DNA of 61,886 bases from Cellulomonas cellasea. Its GTDB lineage: Bacteria; Actinomycetota; Actinomycetes; Actinomycetales; Cellulomonadaceae. Within the stretch, counting starts at the first letter, position 1; the number at the start of each line of letters is the position of its first letter. A program made the position numbers and the translations under genes. The notes below the pieces were generated by a model. That model saw only the letters and a list, made by a program, of their open reading frames with translations, did not search any database and was not told the DNA's origin. This document shows positions 30,899 through 39,675 of the stretch, in pieces. The stretch is taken from contig NZ_BJLR01000003.1 of assembly GCF_006538745.1 (NCBI RefSeq), positions 1-61,886 of the forward strand, written 5' to 3'.

Positions 30899-32671
30899 TC
30901 AGCCCAGCGTGCGGTCGAGCGCGTCCCGGACCTCGGACTCGATGCGCTCGCCGAGCGCCCGGCGACCGGCCCGGTCGACGCGCACCTCGACGACGCTGAG
31001 CCCCCGCCCGGGCGCCGCGAGCGCCGGCGCGAGGCCCTCGACGTCGCTCACGCGCGTGTGCCGGACCCCGTACGCCGCGCACAGGGCCGAGAGGTCGGCG
31101 CCGTGCGGGGTCGCGAAGACGCGCTCGAACACCGCGGCGTGCTCGGGTGCGCCGTGCTCGAGGGTCGCGAAGATCGAGCCGCCGTCGTCGTTCGCGACCA
31201 CGACCTGCAGGTCGGCGGTGGGCTCGAGCGGGCCGCGCAGCAGCCCGCCCGCGTCGTGCAGGAAGGTCAGGTCGCCGACGAGCGCCCGCACGCGCCGCTC
31301 AGGCAGGCCGAGCGCGACCCCGATCGCGGTCGAGACGGTCCCGTCGATGCCCGCGAGCCCGCGGTTGGCGAGCACGAGCGCCGGCACGTCCCACCCGGCC
31401 ATGAGGTCGAGGTCGCGCACCGGGTTGCTCGACCCGACCACGAGCACGTCGCGCTGCTGGGTCGCCCGCACGACCTCGCGCGCGAGCACGGGCCCGGTCA
31501 CGCGCGTGCCGCTGCGGGACGGCGCGGTGCGCGGGCCCGGGTCGAGCACCGAGTCGATCACGGCGGCGGCGGTCTTGCCCGCGGCGCGCCAGGCGTCGAG
31601 CCACCCGGGCGGGCCCGCGCGGCCGATCAGCGCCGCGGGGACCTCGGTGTGCACGTGGGTCGCGGAGCGCCCGGCGTCGGGCCAGTCGCGCCCGTGCGGG
31701 GCGACGACGACGAGCTCGACGTCGTCGCGGGCGAGCAGGCGGGCGACCGGGCGGGACAGCGTCGGGCGCCCGAGGACGACCGCGCGCCGCACCTGCCCGC
31801 CGAGCGCGGGGTGCCCGAGCAGGAGCCGGTAGGCGGGGACGGCGTGCGCGCTGCCGAGCGCCCCGGACGACGGCTCCGCCAGCAGCGGCCAGTCGTTGGC
31901 CTCGGCGAGCAGGCGGGCGTGCGGGCCGGCCCCGTCCCCCGCGACGACGACCGTCGGGACGTCGTCGCGCCGCAGGTCGTCGGGCCCGGCGGCCACGAAC
32001 GGGGCGGCCGAGCGCGCCGTCACGCGAACGAGCCCGTCCTCGGCCGGTGCGGGCCACGGTTGGGCGCCGGGCCCGAGCGGCTCCCGGTAGGCGAGGTCGA
32101 GGTGCACCGGGCCGGGGTCGGCGGTGCGGGCGCCGACCGCGGCGGCGAGCGCGCGCGAGACCACGTGGCGCAGGTCGCGGGCCTCGCCGGGGCGCCCGGT
32201 CGGGGCGGGCACGTCGGCGGCGAAGCGGACCGCCGCGCCGAACAGGCCGACCTGCTCGGTCGTCTGGTTGGCGCCCGTGCCGCGCAGCTCGTGCGGGCGG
32301 TCGGCGGTCACGAGCACGAGCGGGAGCCCGGCGTGCGCGGCCTCGAGCGCCGCGGGGTGCAGGTTCGCGGCCGCGGTCCCCGACGTCGTGACCACGGCGA
32401 CCGGGCGCACGTCGCCCTGGGCGACCGCGGCCTTCGCCAGGCCGAGCGCGAGGAACGCGGCGGTGCGCTCGTCGATCCGCACGTGCAGCCGCAGCGCGGG
32501 CGCACCCGCGGGCCGCTCGCCGTCGGGCAGGGCCGCGTCGGCCAGCGCGTACGCGAGCGGCGCGCTGCGCGAGCCGGGGCAGAGCACGACGTCCCGCACG
32601 CCGAGCGCCGCGAACGCCTGCAGGAGCACGCGCGCCGACGCCGTCGCCGGGTGCGTGCTCGGGGTCGTCAC
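30899..32671 (-). CDS. menD: 2-succinyl-5-enolpyruvyl-6-hydroxy-3-cyclohexene-1-carboxylate synthase
   Basis: Thiamine-diphosphate enzyme adding 2-oxoglutarate to isochorismate, about 590 residues. Signatures: VLCPGSRSAPLAYAL, RIDERTAAFLALGLAK (catalytic Glu), TTSGTAAANLHPA, TADRPHELRGTGANQTTEQVGLFG, GSSNPVRDLDL, NRGLAGIDGTVSTAIG and the ThDP/Mg motif LVGDLTFLHDAGGL then VVANDDGGSIF. GTG at 32671 overlaps the menC stop (GTGA). A TACGGT box 6 nt upstream inside menC suggests an additional leaderless start. Confidence 0.96.
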   Translation of the reverse strand: MTTPSTHPATASARVLLQAFAALGVRDVVLCPGSRSAPLAYALADAALPDGERPAGAPALRLHVRIDERTAAFLALGLAKAAVAQGDVRPVAVVTTSGTAAANLHPAALEAAHAGLPLVLVTADRPHELRGTGANQTTEQVGLFGAAVRFAADVPAPTGRPGEARDLRHVVSRALAAAVGARTADPGPVHLDLAYREPLGPGAQPWPAPAEDGLVRVTARSAAPFVAAGPDDLRRDDVPTVVVAGDGAGPHARLLAEANDWPLLAEPSSGALGSAHAVPAYRLLLGHPALGGQVRRAVVLGRPTLSRPVARLLARDDVELVVVAPHGRDWPDAGRSATHVHTEVPAALIGRAGPPGWLDAWRAAGKTAAAVIDSVLDPGPRTAPSRSGTRVTGPVLAREVVRATQQRDVLVVGSSNPVRDLDLMAGWDVPALVLANRGLAGIDGTVSTAIGVALGLPERRVRALVGDLTFLHDAGGLLRGPLEPTADLQVVVANDDGGSIFATLEHGAPEHAAVFERVFATPHGADLSALCAAYGVRHTRVSDVEGLAPALAAPGRGLSVVEVRVDRAGRRALGERIESEVRDALDRTLG

Positions 32672-33624
32672 CGTCCCACCGTAGACCGGGCCTCGACCTC
32701 CGCGAGGCGGGCGGACCAGCGGGCGTGCACGTCGTCGGGCGCGCGCACCGCGTCGAGCGCGGCCGGGTCGACGTCGACCCGGCGGACCTCGATCTGCCCG
32801 TCGACGGGCAGCAGCGGTGCGGTCGTGACGTCGGCGGTGAGCAGCTGGGCGGTGGCGAGGCCGCACGCGTACGGCAGGCGCGGGAGCGCCGCGGCGAGCG
32901 CGAGGCCGGCGGCGAGCCCGACCGAGCTCTCGAGCGCCGACGAGACGACGACCGGCAGCCCGGTCTCCTCCGCGAGCGCCAGGCACGCCCGCACGCCGCC
33001 GAGCGGCTGCACCTTGAGCACCGCGATGTCGGCGGCGCGGGCGCGCACGACCGCCATGGGGTCCGCCGCGCGGCGGATCGACTCGTCGGCGGCGATCGGC
33101 AGGTCGACCCCACGGCGCACCGCGGCGAGGCCCTCGACCGTCGGGACCGGCTGCTCGGCGTACTCCAGGCCGCCCGCCGCGCGGTCGAGCACCCGCAGCC
33201 GCGCGACCGCCGTCTCGACGTCCCAGCCGCCGTTGGCGTCCACCCGGATCGCGCCGCCGGGCCCGAGCGCGTCGCGGACCGCCTCGAGCCGCTCGATCTC
33301 CTGCGCCAGGGTCTGGCCGCGCTCGGCGACCTTGACCTTGGCGGTGCGGCACCCGCCCGACGAGGTCACGATGCGGTGGGCCGCCGGCCCGTCGACGGCC
33401 GGGACCGTGACGTTGACCGGGACGTGCGTGCGCACCGGGTCGGGCCAGCCCTCGTCGGCGGCCTCGCGCGCGGCGCGCAGCCACGCGACCGACTCGTCGG
33501 CGTCGTAGTCCCAGAACGGGCTGAACTCGCCCCACCCGGCCGCGCCCCGCAGCAGCACGCCGTCGCGCACGTCGAGGCCGCGGAAGCGCGTGCGCAGCGG
33601 CACGGAGTACACGTCGAGGGTCAC
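32668..33624 (-). CDS. menC: o-Succinylbenzoate synthase
   Basis: Enolase-superfamily dehydratase forming o-succinylbenzoate, 318 residues. Catalytic and metal residues are visible: TAKVKV (Lys), RVDANGGW (Asp), EYAEQP (Glu), IAADES (Asp), and LKVQPLGG (Lys). GTG at 33624 has TAAGGT exactly 6 nt upstream and no ribosome site. It is divergent from menB, with only 33 bp between the two start codons. Confidence 0.94.
   Translation of the reverse strand: MTLDVYSVPLRTRFRGLDVRDGVLLRGAAGWGEFSPFWDYDADESVAWLRAAREAADEGWPDPVRTHVPVNVTVPAVDGPAAHRIVTSSGGCRTAKVKVAERGQTLAQEIERLEAVRDALGPGGAIRVDANGGWDVETAVARLRVLDRAAGGLEYAEQPVPTVEGLAAVRRGVDLPIAADESIRRAADPMAVVRARAADIAVLKVQPLGGVRACLALAEETGLPVVVSSALESSVGLAAGLALAAALPRLPYACGLATAQLLTADVTTAPLLPVDGQIEVRRVDVDPAALDAVRAPDDVHARWSARLAEVEARSTVGR
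32678..32683 (-). promoter_or_regulatory. Internal -10 element for menD within the end of menC
   Basis: TACGGT on the minus strand, 6 nt before the menD GTG. The hexamer is also coding for the last residues of MenC, so the junction could serve both coupled and leaderless expression. Confidence 0.4.
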
Positions 33625-33630
33625 GCCCTC

Positions 33631-33636
33631 ACCTTA
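33631..33636 (-). promoter_or_regulatory. -10 element of leaderless menC
   Basis: TAAGGT on the minus strand, 6 nt from the menC GTG. It faces the menB -10 box, with 9 bp between the two hexamers. Confidence 0.5.
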
Positions 33637-33645
33637 TTTGCCGCC

Positions 33646-33651
33646 TACGCT
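33646..33651 (+). promoter_or_regulatory. -10 element of leaderless menB
   Basis: TACGCT, 6 nt from the menB GTG at 33658. The 20-nt CCTACGCTGGCCCGGTGAGC here is repeated exactly at menE. Confidence 0.55.
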
Positions 33652-33657
33652 GGCCCG

Positions 33658-34629
<972 letters not shown>

Positions 34630-34642
34630 CGGGTCGCGCGGG

Positions 34643-34664
34643 CTCCGGCGCTCAGCTGCCGGAG
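34643..34664. terminator. Hairpin at the menB / small-gene convergence
   Basis: CTCCGGC at 34643-34649 pairs with GCCGGAG at 34658-34664, with an 8-nt loop. It covers the stop of the small minus-strand gene and lies 13 bp after the menB stop. Confidence 0.45.
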
Positions 34665-34816
34665 AACGCCCAGACGGCGACCTGGACGACCTGCGCGACG
34701 GCGTAGGACGCGCCGACGAGCAGCGCGGTCAGGATGGTGACGGACGCGAGGACGGCGCCCAGGGAGTGCGCGCGGTCGGCACGCTCCTCGGCGCTCTCGG
34801 ACGTGATCGTGGTCAT
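34652..34816 (-). CDS. Small single-pass membrane protein (hypothetical)
   Basis: 54 residues: a charged N-terminus (SESAEERADRAHS) and one hydrophobic helix (VLASVTILTALLVGASYAVAQVV). No family is recognised. The ATG at 34816 is chosen because upstream codons are Arg-rich and unlike a protein. A weak CAGGCT box lies 7 nt upstream. Between its start and 35058 there are about 240 bp of GC-rich sequence in which no gene is seen. Confidence 0.5.
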   Translation of the reverse strand: MTTITSESAEERADRAHSLGAVLASVTILTALLVGASYAVAQVVQVAVWAFSGS

Positions 34817-35058
34817 GGCACCCAGCCTGGCCGCGCGGCCCCGGCGGCGGCATCGGCCCACGGGACCGGCGTCGTCGCCCACGGTCCACCGCCGGGAGCA
34901 CAACCTTTCCGCCCCCGGTCATCCCGCGGGTTGAGGCCGTCCGGGGGACGCCCGCACGTGAGGGCGCGGCGGCGGGCCGGGCGCCCGTGCGCCACCCGAC
35001 GCCGGCGCCCACTCACGGCGGCGCTCCAGCCGACCGCCGGGCGACGCACCGCAGCGGG

Positions 35059-36159
35059 TCAGCCGACGGCGAGGCTCCCGGACCCGGCCGGCACGAGCTC
35101 GACCCAGGTGTTCCCCGGCGCGAGCGTCGCGGGCGACCCGTCGGGCAGGAACAGGCGCATCGGCTGGTCGTCGGCGTCCTTCTGCCAGCGCGCCTGCACG
35201 ATCTTGCCGCCCGACGCGACGACGGCGTCCCCCGAGCCGACCAGGGTGTAGGTGGGCACCGCGGCCCCGCCCTGCGCACCGAATCCCGTCGCCGGGTGGT
35301 CCGCGGTGATCGCCACGACGTTGGTCGCCGCGAGGCGCGCGCCGCTCGCGGACACCGACGGGGTGCTGCCCTCGGAGCGCAGCCACGAGGTGCCGTCCCA
35401 CGACCAGGACGGGCTCGACGCGGCCGAGAGCCGGAACGCGAGCGTGCTGACGGGCGTCCCGGCGACGACCGCGGCCGCACGGTCGAGCGAGCGGGCGAAC
35501 TCGAACTGCTCGGCGGGCGCCGCCTGGTGGCCGGCGTCGGCGAGCCGCCAGAACGTCTCCGGGCTGCCGTACACGTTGTGCGGCGCCGAGCGGCCCCGGA
35601 TGCGGTACATCCCCTCGACGCCCGCGTCGTGGCTCAGCGTCTGCACACCGCTCGCGGCGACGAGATCGAGGATGCCGGGCTGGCCGCCGGAGAACGCGAG
35701 CAGGCCGCGCAGGGGCGCGGTCACGGGCGGGTCCATGGGCCGGACCGAGCGGATGGGCCCGACCTCGCCCGGTACCTGCGAGTGGTACACCGCGATGAGC
35801 CGCGAGACGTCGAACTCGACGATGGTCTCCCAGACCACGTCGGCCTGCTCGAGCCCGCTCTGCGGCCGCGCGACCGCGGTGTTCTCGATCTTGACCGCGA
35901 GGGCGGGCCGCGCGGCGGGCTCCCCCGGCAGACCCGTCAGCGGCCAGGTCGGCGGCACGACCGGAGCGGGTGCGGCGGCCTTGGCGGGGTCGATCGTCGG
36001 GCTGATCGTCACGGTCTCGGGCGCCGGCGCCACCGCCTCGGGCGCGCTGCACGCCGCGAGCGCGAGCACGGCGCCGGCGAGCGCCGCCGTGACCCGGGCC
36101 GCACGCGCGCGCCCGCCCGTGGCCCGCCGCGGCGCACCCGTCCGTCCGCTCAGCACCAT
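35059..36159 (-). CDS. DUF3048 domain lipoprotein (copy 2)
   Basis: About 366 residues, YerB-like. A lipoprotein signal ends in LALAAC, followed by the DUF3048 N-terminal domain (ALAVKIENTAVARPQSGLEQADVVWE, EVGPIRSVRPMD, FSGGQP) and a second domain ending with APGNTWVELVP. It is expected to be anchored to the outer face of the membrane; the function of the family is not established. ATG at 36159 follows a G-rich ribosome site; a GTG at 36180 is an alternative. It is a tandem paralogue of the next gene upstream. Confidence 0.85.
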   Translation of the reverse strand: MVLSGRTGAPRRATGGRARAARVTAALAGAVLALAACSAPEAVAPAPETVTISPTIDPAKAAAPAPVVPPTWPLTGLPGEPAARPALAVKIENTAVARPQSGLEQADVVWETIVEFDVSRLIAVYHSQVPGEVGPIRSVRPMDPPVTAPLRGLLAFSGGQPGILDLVAASGVQTLSHDAGVEGMYRIRGRSAPHNVYGSPETFWRLADAGHQAAPAEQFEFARSLDRAAAVVAGTPVSTLAFRLSAASSPSWSWDGTSWLRSEGSTPSVSASGARLAATNVVAITADHPATGFGAQGGAAVPTYTLVGSGDAVVASGGKIVQARWQKDADDQPMRLFLPDGSPATLAPGNTWVELVPAGSGSLAVG

Positions 36160-36205
36160 GTCGTCCCCCTCGTCGTCCACGTCCTGCTCCCCGTCCGCCG
36201 ACGGC

Positions 36206-37288
36206 TCAGCCGACGGTCACCGCTCCGGTGCCGTTCGGCACGAGCTCGACCCACGTCGCCCCCGGCGCGAGCCGCACGTCCGTGCCGTCCGCGGCGACGA
36301 GCGTGAGCGGCGCGTCCGTCGAGGCCTTGGTCCACGTCGCTGCGAGCGTCTTCCCGCCCGTCGCGACGAGCGCCTCGCCCGAGCCGACCAGCTTGGTCTC
36401 GGGGACCGGGCTGCCCGCCGGGTCGACCGTCCCGGACGCCACGAGGTCCACCCGGAGCGTCACGACGTTCGTCGCCGCGAGCCGCGAGCCCGACGCCGAC
36501 GTGGCCGGCGTCCCGGACTCCGAGCGCAGCCACGTGCCGTCGGCCGCGCTCCACTCCCACGACGGCCTCGAGTACGTGGACATCGTCACGGCGACCTGCG
36601 CCGCGGGAGCGCCCGCCACGGCGGCGGTCGCGAGCTCGGGGCGGCGGGCGAAGTGGAACTGCTCGGGCGGGGACGCCGCGTGCCCGGCGTCGGCCTGGGC
36701 GAGGAACGCCGCCGGGTCGCCGAAGACGTTGTGCGGCGCGGTGCGGCCCTTGGTCCGGTAGAAGCCGTCGTTGCCGGCGTCGTGGCTCACGGTCTGCAGG
36801 CCGGCCGCGGACAGCGCCTCGACGAAGCCCGGCTGGCCGCCCGAGAACGCGATCACGCCGTGCAGCGGAGCGACGATCGCGGGGTCCATCGGGCGCACCG
36901 AGCGGATGGGGCCGACCTCGGTCGGGACCTGCGAGTGGAACACCGCGACGAACCGGGTCACGCCGCCCTCGACGACCTGCTCCCAGACGACGTCCGCCTG
37001 GTCGAGGCCCGTCTGCGGGCGGACCTCCTTGGGGTTCTCGATCTTGACCGCCAGCGCCGGGCGCTCGACGGGCTCGCCCGACGCGACGCCCGTGAGCACC
37101 CAGCGCGGCGGGACGACGGGCGCGGGCGCGGCGTGCTTCGCGGGGGTGATCACCGGCGGGAGCGTCACGGGCGGCTCCGTCGGGCCGTCCCCGCCGCCCG
37201 AGCACGCACCGAGGAGCGCGACGAGCCCGAGGGCGACGGCGTGCGTGCGCGTGCGCCGGGAGGGGCGCGGGGGCGCGGGCGTGGGCAC
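36206..37288 (-). CDS. DUF3048 domain lipoprotein (copy 1)
   Basis: About 360 residues. The signal peptide ends in VALLGAC. Domains and block motifs parallel its neighbour (LAVKIENPKEVRPQTGLDQADVVWE, EVGPIRSVRPMDP, FSGGQPGF, LAPGATWVELVPNG). The GTG at 37288 follows AAGGAG with 7-nt spacing. It is first in a two-gene operon, transcribed from a TAGAGT box that backs onto the menE promoter. By eye the pair share about half their residues. Confidence 0.86.
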   Translation of the reverse strand: MPTPAPPRPSRRTRTHAVALGLVALLGACSGGGDGPTEPPVTLPPVITPAKHAAPAPVVPPRWVLTGVASGEPVERPALAVKIENPKEVRPQTGLDQADVVWEQVVEGGVTRFVAVFHSQVPTEVGPIRSVRPMDPAIVAPLHGVIAFSGGQPGFVEALSAAGLQTVSHDAGNDGFYRTKGRTAPHNVFGDPAAFLAQADAGHAASPPEQFHFARRPELATAAVAGAPAAQVAVTMSTYSRPSWEWSAADGTWLRSESGTPATSASGSRLAATNVVTLRVDLVASGTVDPAGSPVPETKLVGSGEALVATGGKTLAATWTKASTDAPLTLVAADGTDVRLAPGATWVELVPNGTGAVTVG

Positions 37289-37331
37289 GGGCGAGCTCCT
37301 TCGGTCCCGGGAGGGCGGCCGGGTCGGCCAC

Positions 37332-37337
37332 ACTCTA
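37332..37337 (-). promoter_or_regulatory. -10 element for the DUF3048 operon
   Basis: TAGAGT on the minus strand gives a start near 37325 and a leader of about 37 nt containing the AAGGAG site. It is divergent from the menE -10, 10 bp away. Confidence 0.4.
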
Positions 37338-37347
37338 CGGTCCCCCC

Positions 37348-37353
37348 TACGCT
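37348..37353 (+). promoter_or_regulatory. -10 element of leaderless menE
   Basis: TACGCT ends 6 nt before the GTG at 37360. The surrounding 20 nt are identical to the menB start region. Confidence 0.55.
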
Positions 37354-37359
37354 GGCCCG

Positions 37360-38616
37360 GTGAGCCGTCCGGTCCGCTGCGTGCCCGTGTCGTCCGGTCC
37401 CGGCAGCACCTCCCGCACCGCGCCCGTGGCGGGCGACCCGGTGCATGACCTCCTCGCGGCGCTCGGCGCGGCGCTCGACGGGACGGGCCCCGCGGTGCTC
37501 CCCGTGCCGGCGGACGAGCCCCTCCCCGCGCAGCCCGGCGACGTGCCCGACGACGTCGCGCTCGTCGTGCGGACCTCGGGCTCGACGGGCACCCCGCGCG
37601 ACGTGCTGCTCCCCGCGGCGGCGCTGCGGGCCTCGGGCGAGGCCACCGCGGCGCGGCTCGGCGGGCACGGCCGCTGGCTGCTCGCGCTCCCGCCGGTGCA
37701 CGTCGCGGGGGTGCAGGTGCTGGTGCGGTCGCTGCTCGCGGGGACCGCGCCGGTCGTGCTGGCACCCGGGCCGTTCCGCGCGGAGGCGTTCACGCGCGCG
37801 GTCGGGGAGCTCGACGCGCCGGGCACGCCGGTCCGCCGCTACACCTCGCTCGTGCCGACCCAGCTGCACCGGCTGCTCGGCTCCCCCGGCGCGCTCGACG
37901 CGCTGCGCACGTTCGACGCCGTGCTCGTGGGCGGCGCGGCGACCGCGGCCCGGCTGCTCGCGGACGCCCGGGCGGCGGGCGTGCGGGTCGTGACGACCTA
38001 CGGGATGTCGGAGAGCTGCGGCGGCTGCGTGTACGACGGCGTGCCGCTCGACAGCGTCTCCGTCGACCTCGACGCGACCGGGCGCGTGCTGCTCGCGGGG
38101 CCGGTGCTCGCGGCCGGGTACCGCGACCGGCCCGACCTCGACGCCGAGGCGTTCGTCGTGCGCGACGGGCGCCGGTGGCTGCGCACGGGGGACCTCGGCG
38201 AGCTCGTGCCGTCGTCGGCGGACCGGGCGGACGGCCGGGACCCGCCGGCCGGCCCTCCTGTGCTGCGGGTGCTGCGGGTGCTCGGGCGAGCCGACGACGT
38301 GCTCGTGACCGGCGGCGCCAAGGTCGCGCCGGCGGCCGTCGAGCGCGTGGTCGGGGCACTCGACGGCGTCGCGGACGTGTGCGTCGTCGGGCTGCCCGAC
38401 GCCGAGTGGGGGCAGTCGGTGACCGCGGTGCTCGTCCTGCACGACGGCGCCCGCGCCCCCGCGCCCGAGGACGTGCGGACCGCCGTCGCGCGTAGCCTGG
38501 GGCACGCCGCGGCGCCGCGGGCCGTCGTCGTGGTCGACTCCCTGCCGCTGCGCGGACCAGGCAAGCCCGACCGTGCGGCGGTCGCCCAGCTGGCCGCGGA
38601 CCGGCTCGGTCGCTGA
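37360..38616 (+). CDS. menE: o-Succinylbenzoate-CoA ligase
   Basis: Acyl-CoA synthetase of the ANL superfamily, 418 residues, activating o-succinylbenzoate with CoA. Motifs: VVRTSGSTGTPRDVLL (P-loop-like A3), VVTTYGMSESCGGCVYDG (A5), WLRTGDLGEL (A7), RADDVLVTGGAKVAPAAVE (A8) and the C-terminal Lys in PLRGPGKPDRAA. It is shorter than general acyl-CoA ligases, as usual for actinobacterial MenE. GTG at 37360. Confidence 0.94.
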   Translation: MSRPVRCVPVSSGPGSTSRTAPVAGDPVHDLLAALGAALDGTGPAVLPVPADEPLPAQPGDVPDDVALVVRTSGSTGTPRDVLLPAAALRASGEATAARLGGHGRWLLALPPVHVAGVQVLVRSLLAGTAPVVLAPGPFRAEAFTRAVGELDAPGTPVRRYTSLVPTQLHRLLGSPGALDALRTFDAVLVGGAATAARLLADARAAGVRVVTTYGMSESCGGCVYDGVPLDSVSVDLDATGRVLLAGPVLAAGYRDRPDLDAEAFVVRDGRRWLRTGDLGELVPSSADRADGRDPPAGPPVLRVLRVLGRADDVLVTGGAKVAPAAVERVVGALDGVADVCVVGLPDAEWGQSVTAVLVLHDGARAPAPEDVRTAVARSLGHAAAPRAVVVVDSLPLRGPGKPDRAAVAQLAADRLGR

Positions 38617-38688
38617 CCCGCTCCGGGGACCCCCGCCGCCGGACGGTCGACGGCTGCCGCACCCCGGCACCGCGCGTCCGGCACGACC

Positions 38689-38772
38689 CCGCACCACCGC
38701 AGTGTCCGCACCACCGCAGCCCGCACCACCGCAGTGCCCGCACCGACCGCAGTGCCCGCACGACAGCCCAGC
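38689..38772. repeat. Five-copy 15-18-bp tandem repeat upstream of menA
   Basis: Units of CCGCACCACCGCAGTGC type start at 38689, 38706, 38721, 38738 and 38756, with decay in the last copy. They lie in the menE-menA gap and end 33 bp before the menA ATG. No protein frame uses them. Confidence 0.7.
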
Positions 38773-38805
38773 ACCGCGCACGCGGTGCGATCCGACAGGA
38801 GCACG

Positions 38806-39675
38806 ATGGCCACGACGTCCGAGTGGATCGCCGGCGCGCGTCCGCGCACGCTGCCCGCGGCGGCCGCCCCGGTGCTCGTCGGCACCGGCGCCGCCGCGCA
38901 GCTCGACCAGGCGCACCTCGGCCGGGCGCTGCTCGCGCTCGGCGTCGCGCTCGCGCTGCAGGTCGGCGTCAACTACGCGAACGACTACTCCGACGGCGTG
39001 CGCGGCACCGACACCGAGCGGGTCGGGCCCATGCGGCTCACGGCGTCGGGCGCGGCCCGGCCGGCGCAGGTGCGGCTCGCGGCGTTCGCGGCGCTCGGGG
39101 TCGGCGCGGCGCTCGGGCTCGTGCTCGTCGTGCTCACCGGCCAGTGGTGGCTGCTCGGCGTCGGGGCGCTCGCGGTCGCGGCCGCGTGGTTCTACACCGG
39201 CGGCCGGCGGCCGTACGGGTACCGCGGGCTCGGCGAGGCCGGCGTCTTCGTGTTCTTCGGGCTCGTCGCGGTCCTCGGCACGACGTACACGCAGGCCGGC
39301 CGCATCTCGTGGGTCGCCGCGGCGGGCGCCGTCGGCGTGGGGCTGCTCGCGTGCGCGCTGCTCATGGTCAACAACCTGCGGGACATCCCGACGGACGTGC
39401 TCGTCGGCAAGCGCACGGTCGCGGTCCGGCTCGGCGACCACCGGGCGCGGCGCGCGTACGCGCTGCTCGTGACGGTCCCGCTGCTGCTCGGGGTCGTGTG
39501 CGCGTTCGCCGCGCCCGGCGCCCTGCTCGTGCTGGTGCTCGCGCTACCGGCGGGGCTCCTGGCGTCCACCGTGATCGTCGGCGCGCGCGGCATCGCGCTC
39601 GTCCCCGTGCTCGCCGGCACGGGGCTGCTCGAGCTCGGCTACGGCGTCCTGCTCGGCGTCGGCCTCGCGCTCTGA
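38806..39675 (+). CDS. menA: 1,4-dihydroxy-2-naphthoate polyprenyltransferase
   Basis: UbiA-family membrane prenyltransferase, about 289 residues, joining the prenyl tail to dihydroxynaphthoate. The two Asp-rich motifs are NYANDYSDGVRGTD and NNLRDIPTD; WIAGARPRTLPAAAAPVLVG is the usual N-terminal block. Eight to nine helices. ATG at 38806 follows AGGAG. Its last 132 bp overlap the DUF4229 gene on the opposite strand. Confidence 0.95.
   Translation: MATTSEWIAGARPRTLPAAAAPVLVGTGAAAQLDQAHLGRALLALGVALALQVGVNYANDYSDGVRGTDTERVGPMRLTASGAARPAQVRLAAFAALGVGAALGLVLVVLTGQWWLLGVGALAVAAAWFYTGGRRPYGYRGLGEAGVFVFFGLVAVLGTTYTQAGRISWVAAAGAVGVGLLACALLMVNNLRDIPTDVLVGKRTVAVRLGDHRARRAYALLVTVPLLLGVVCAFAAPGALLVLVLALPAGLLASTVIVGARGIALVPVLAGTGLLELGYGVLLGVGLAL

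Noticed and set aside
38673-38776. CRISPR array near menA
   Set aside because: Units are contiguous at 15-18 bp with no spacers of constant length, and no cas genes are present. It is a simple tandem repeat.
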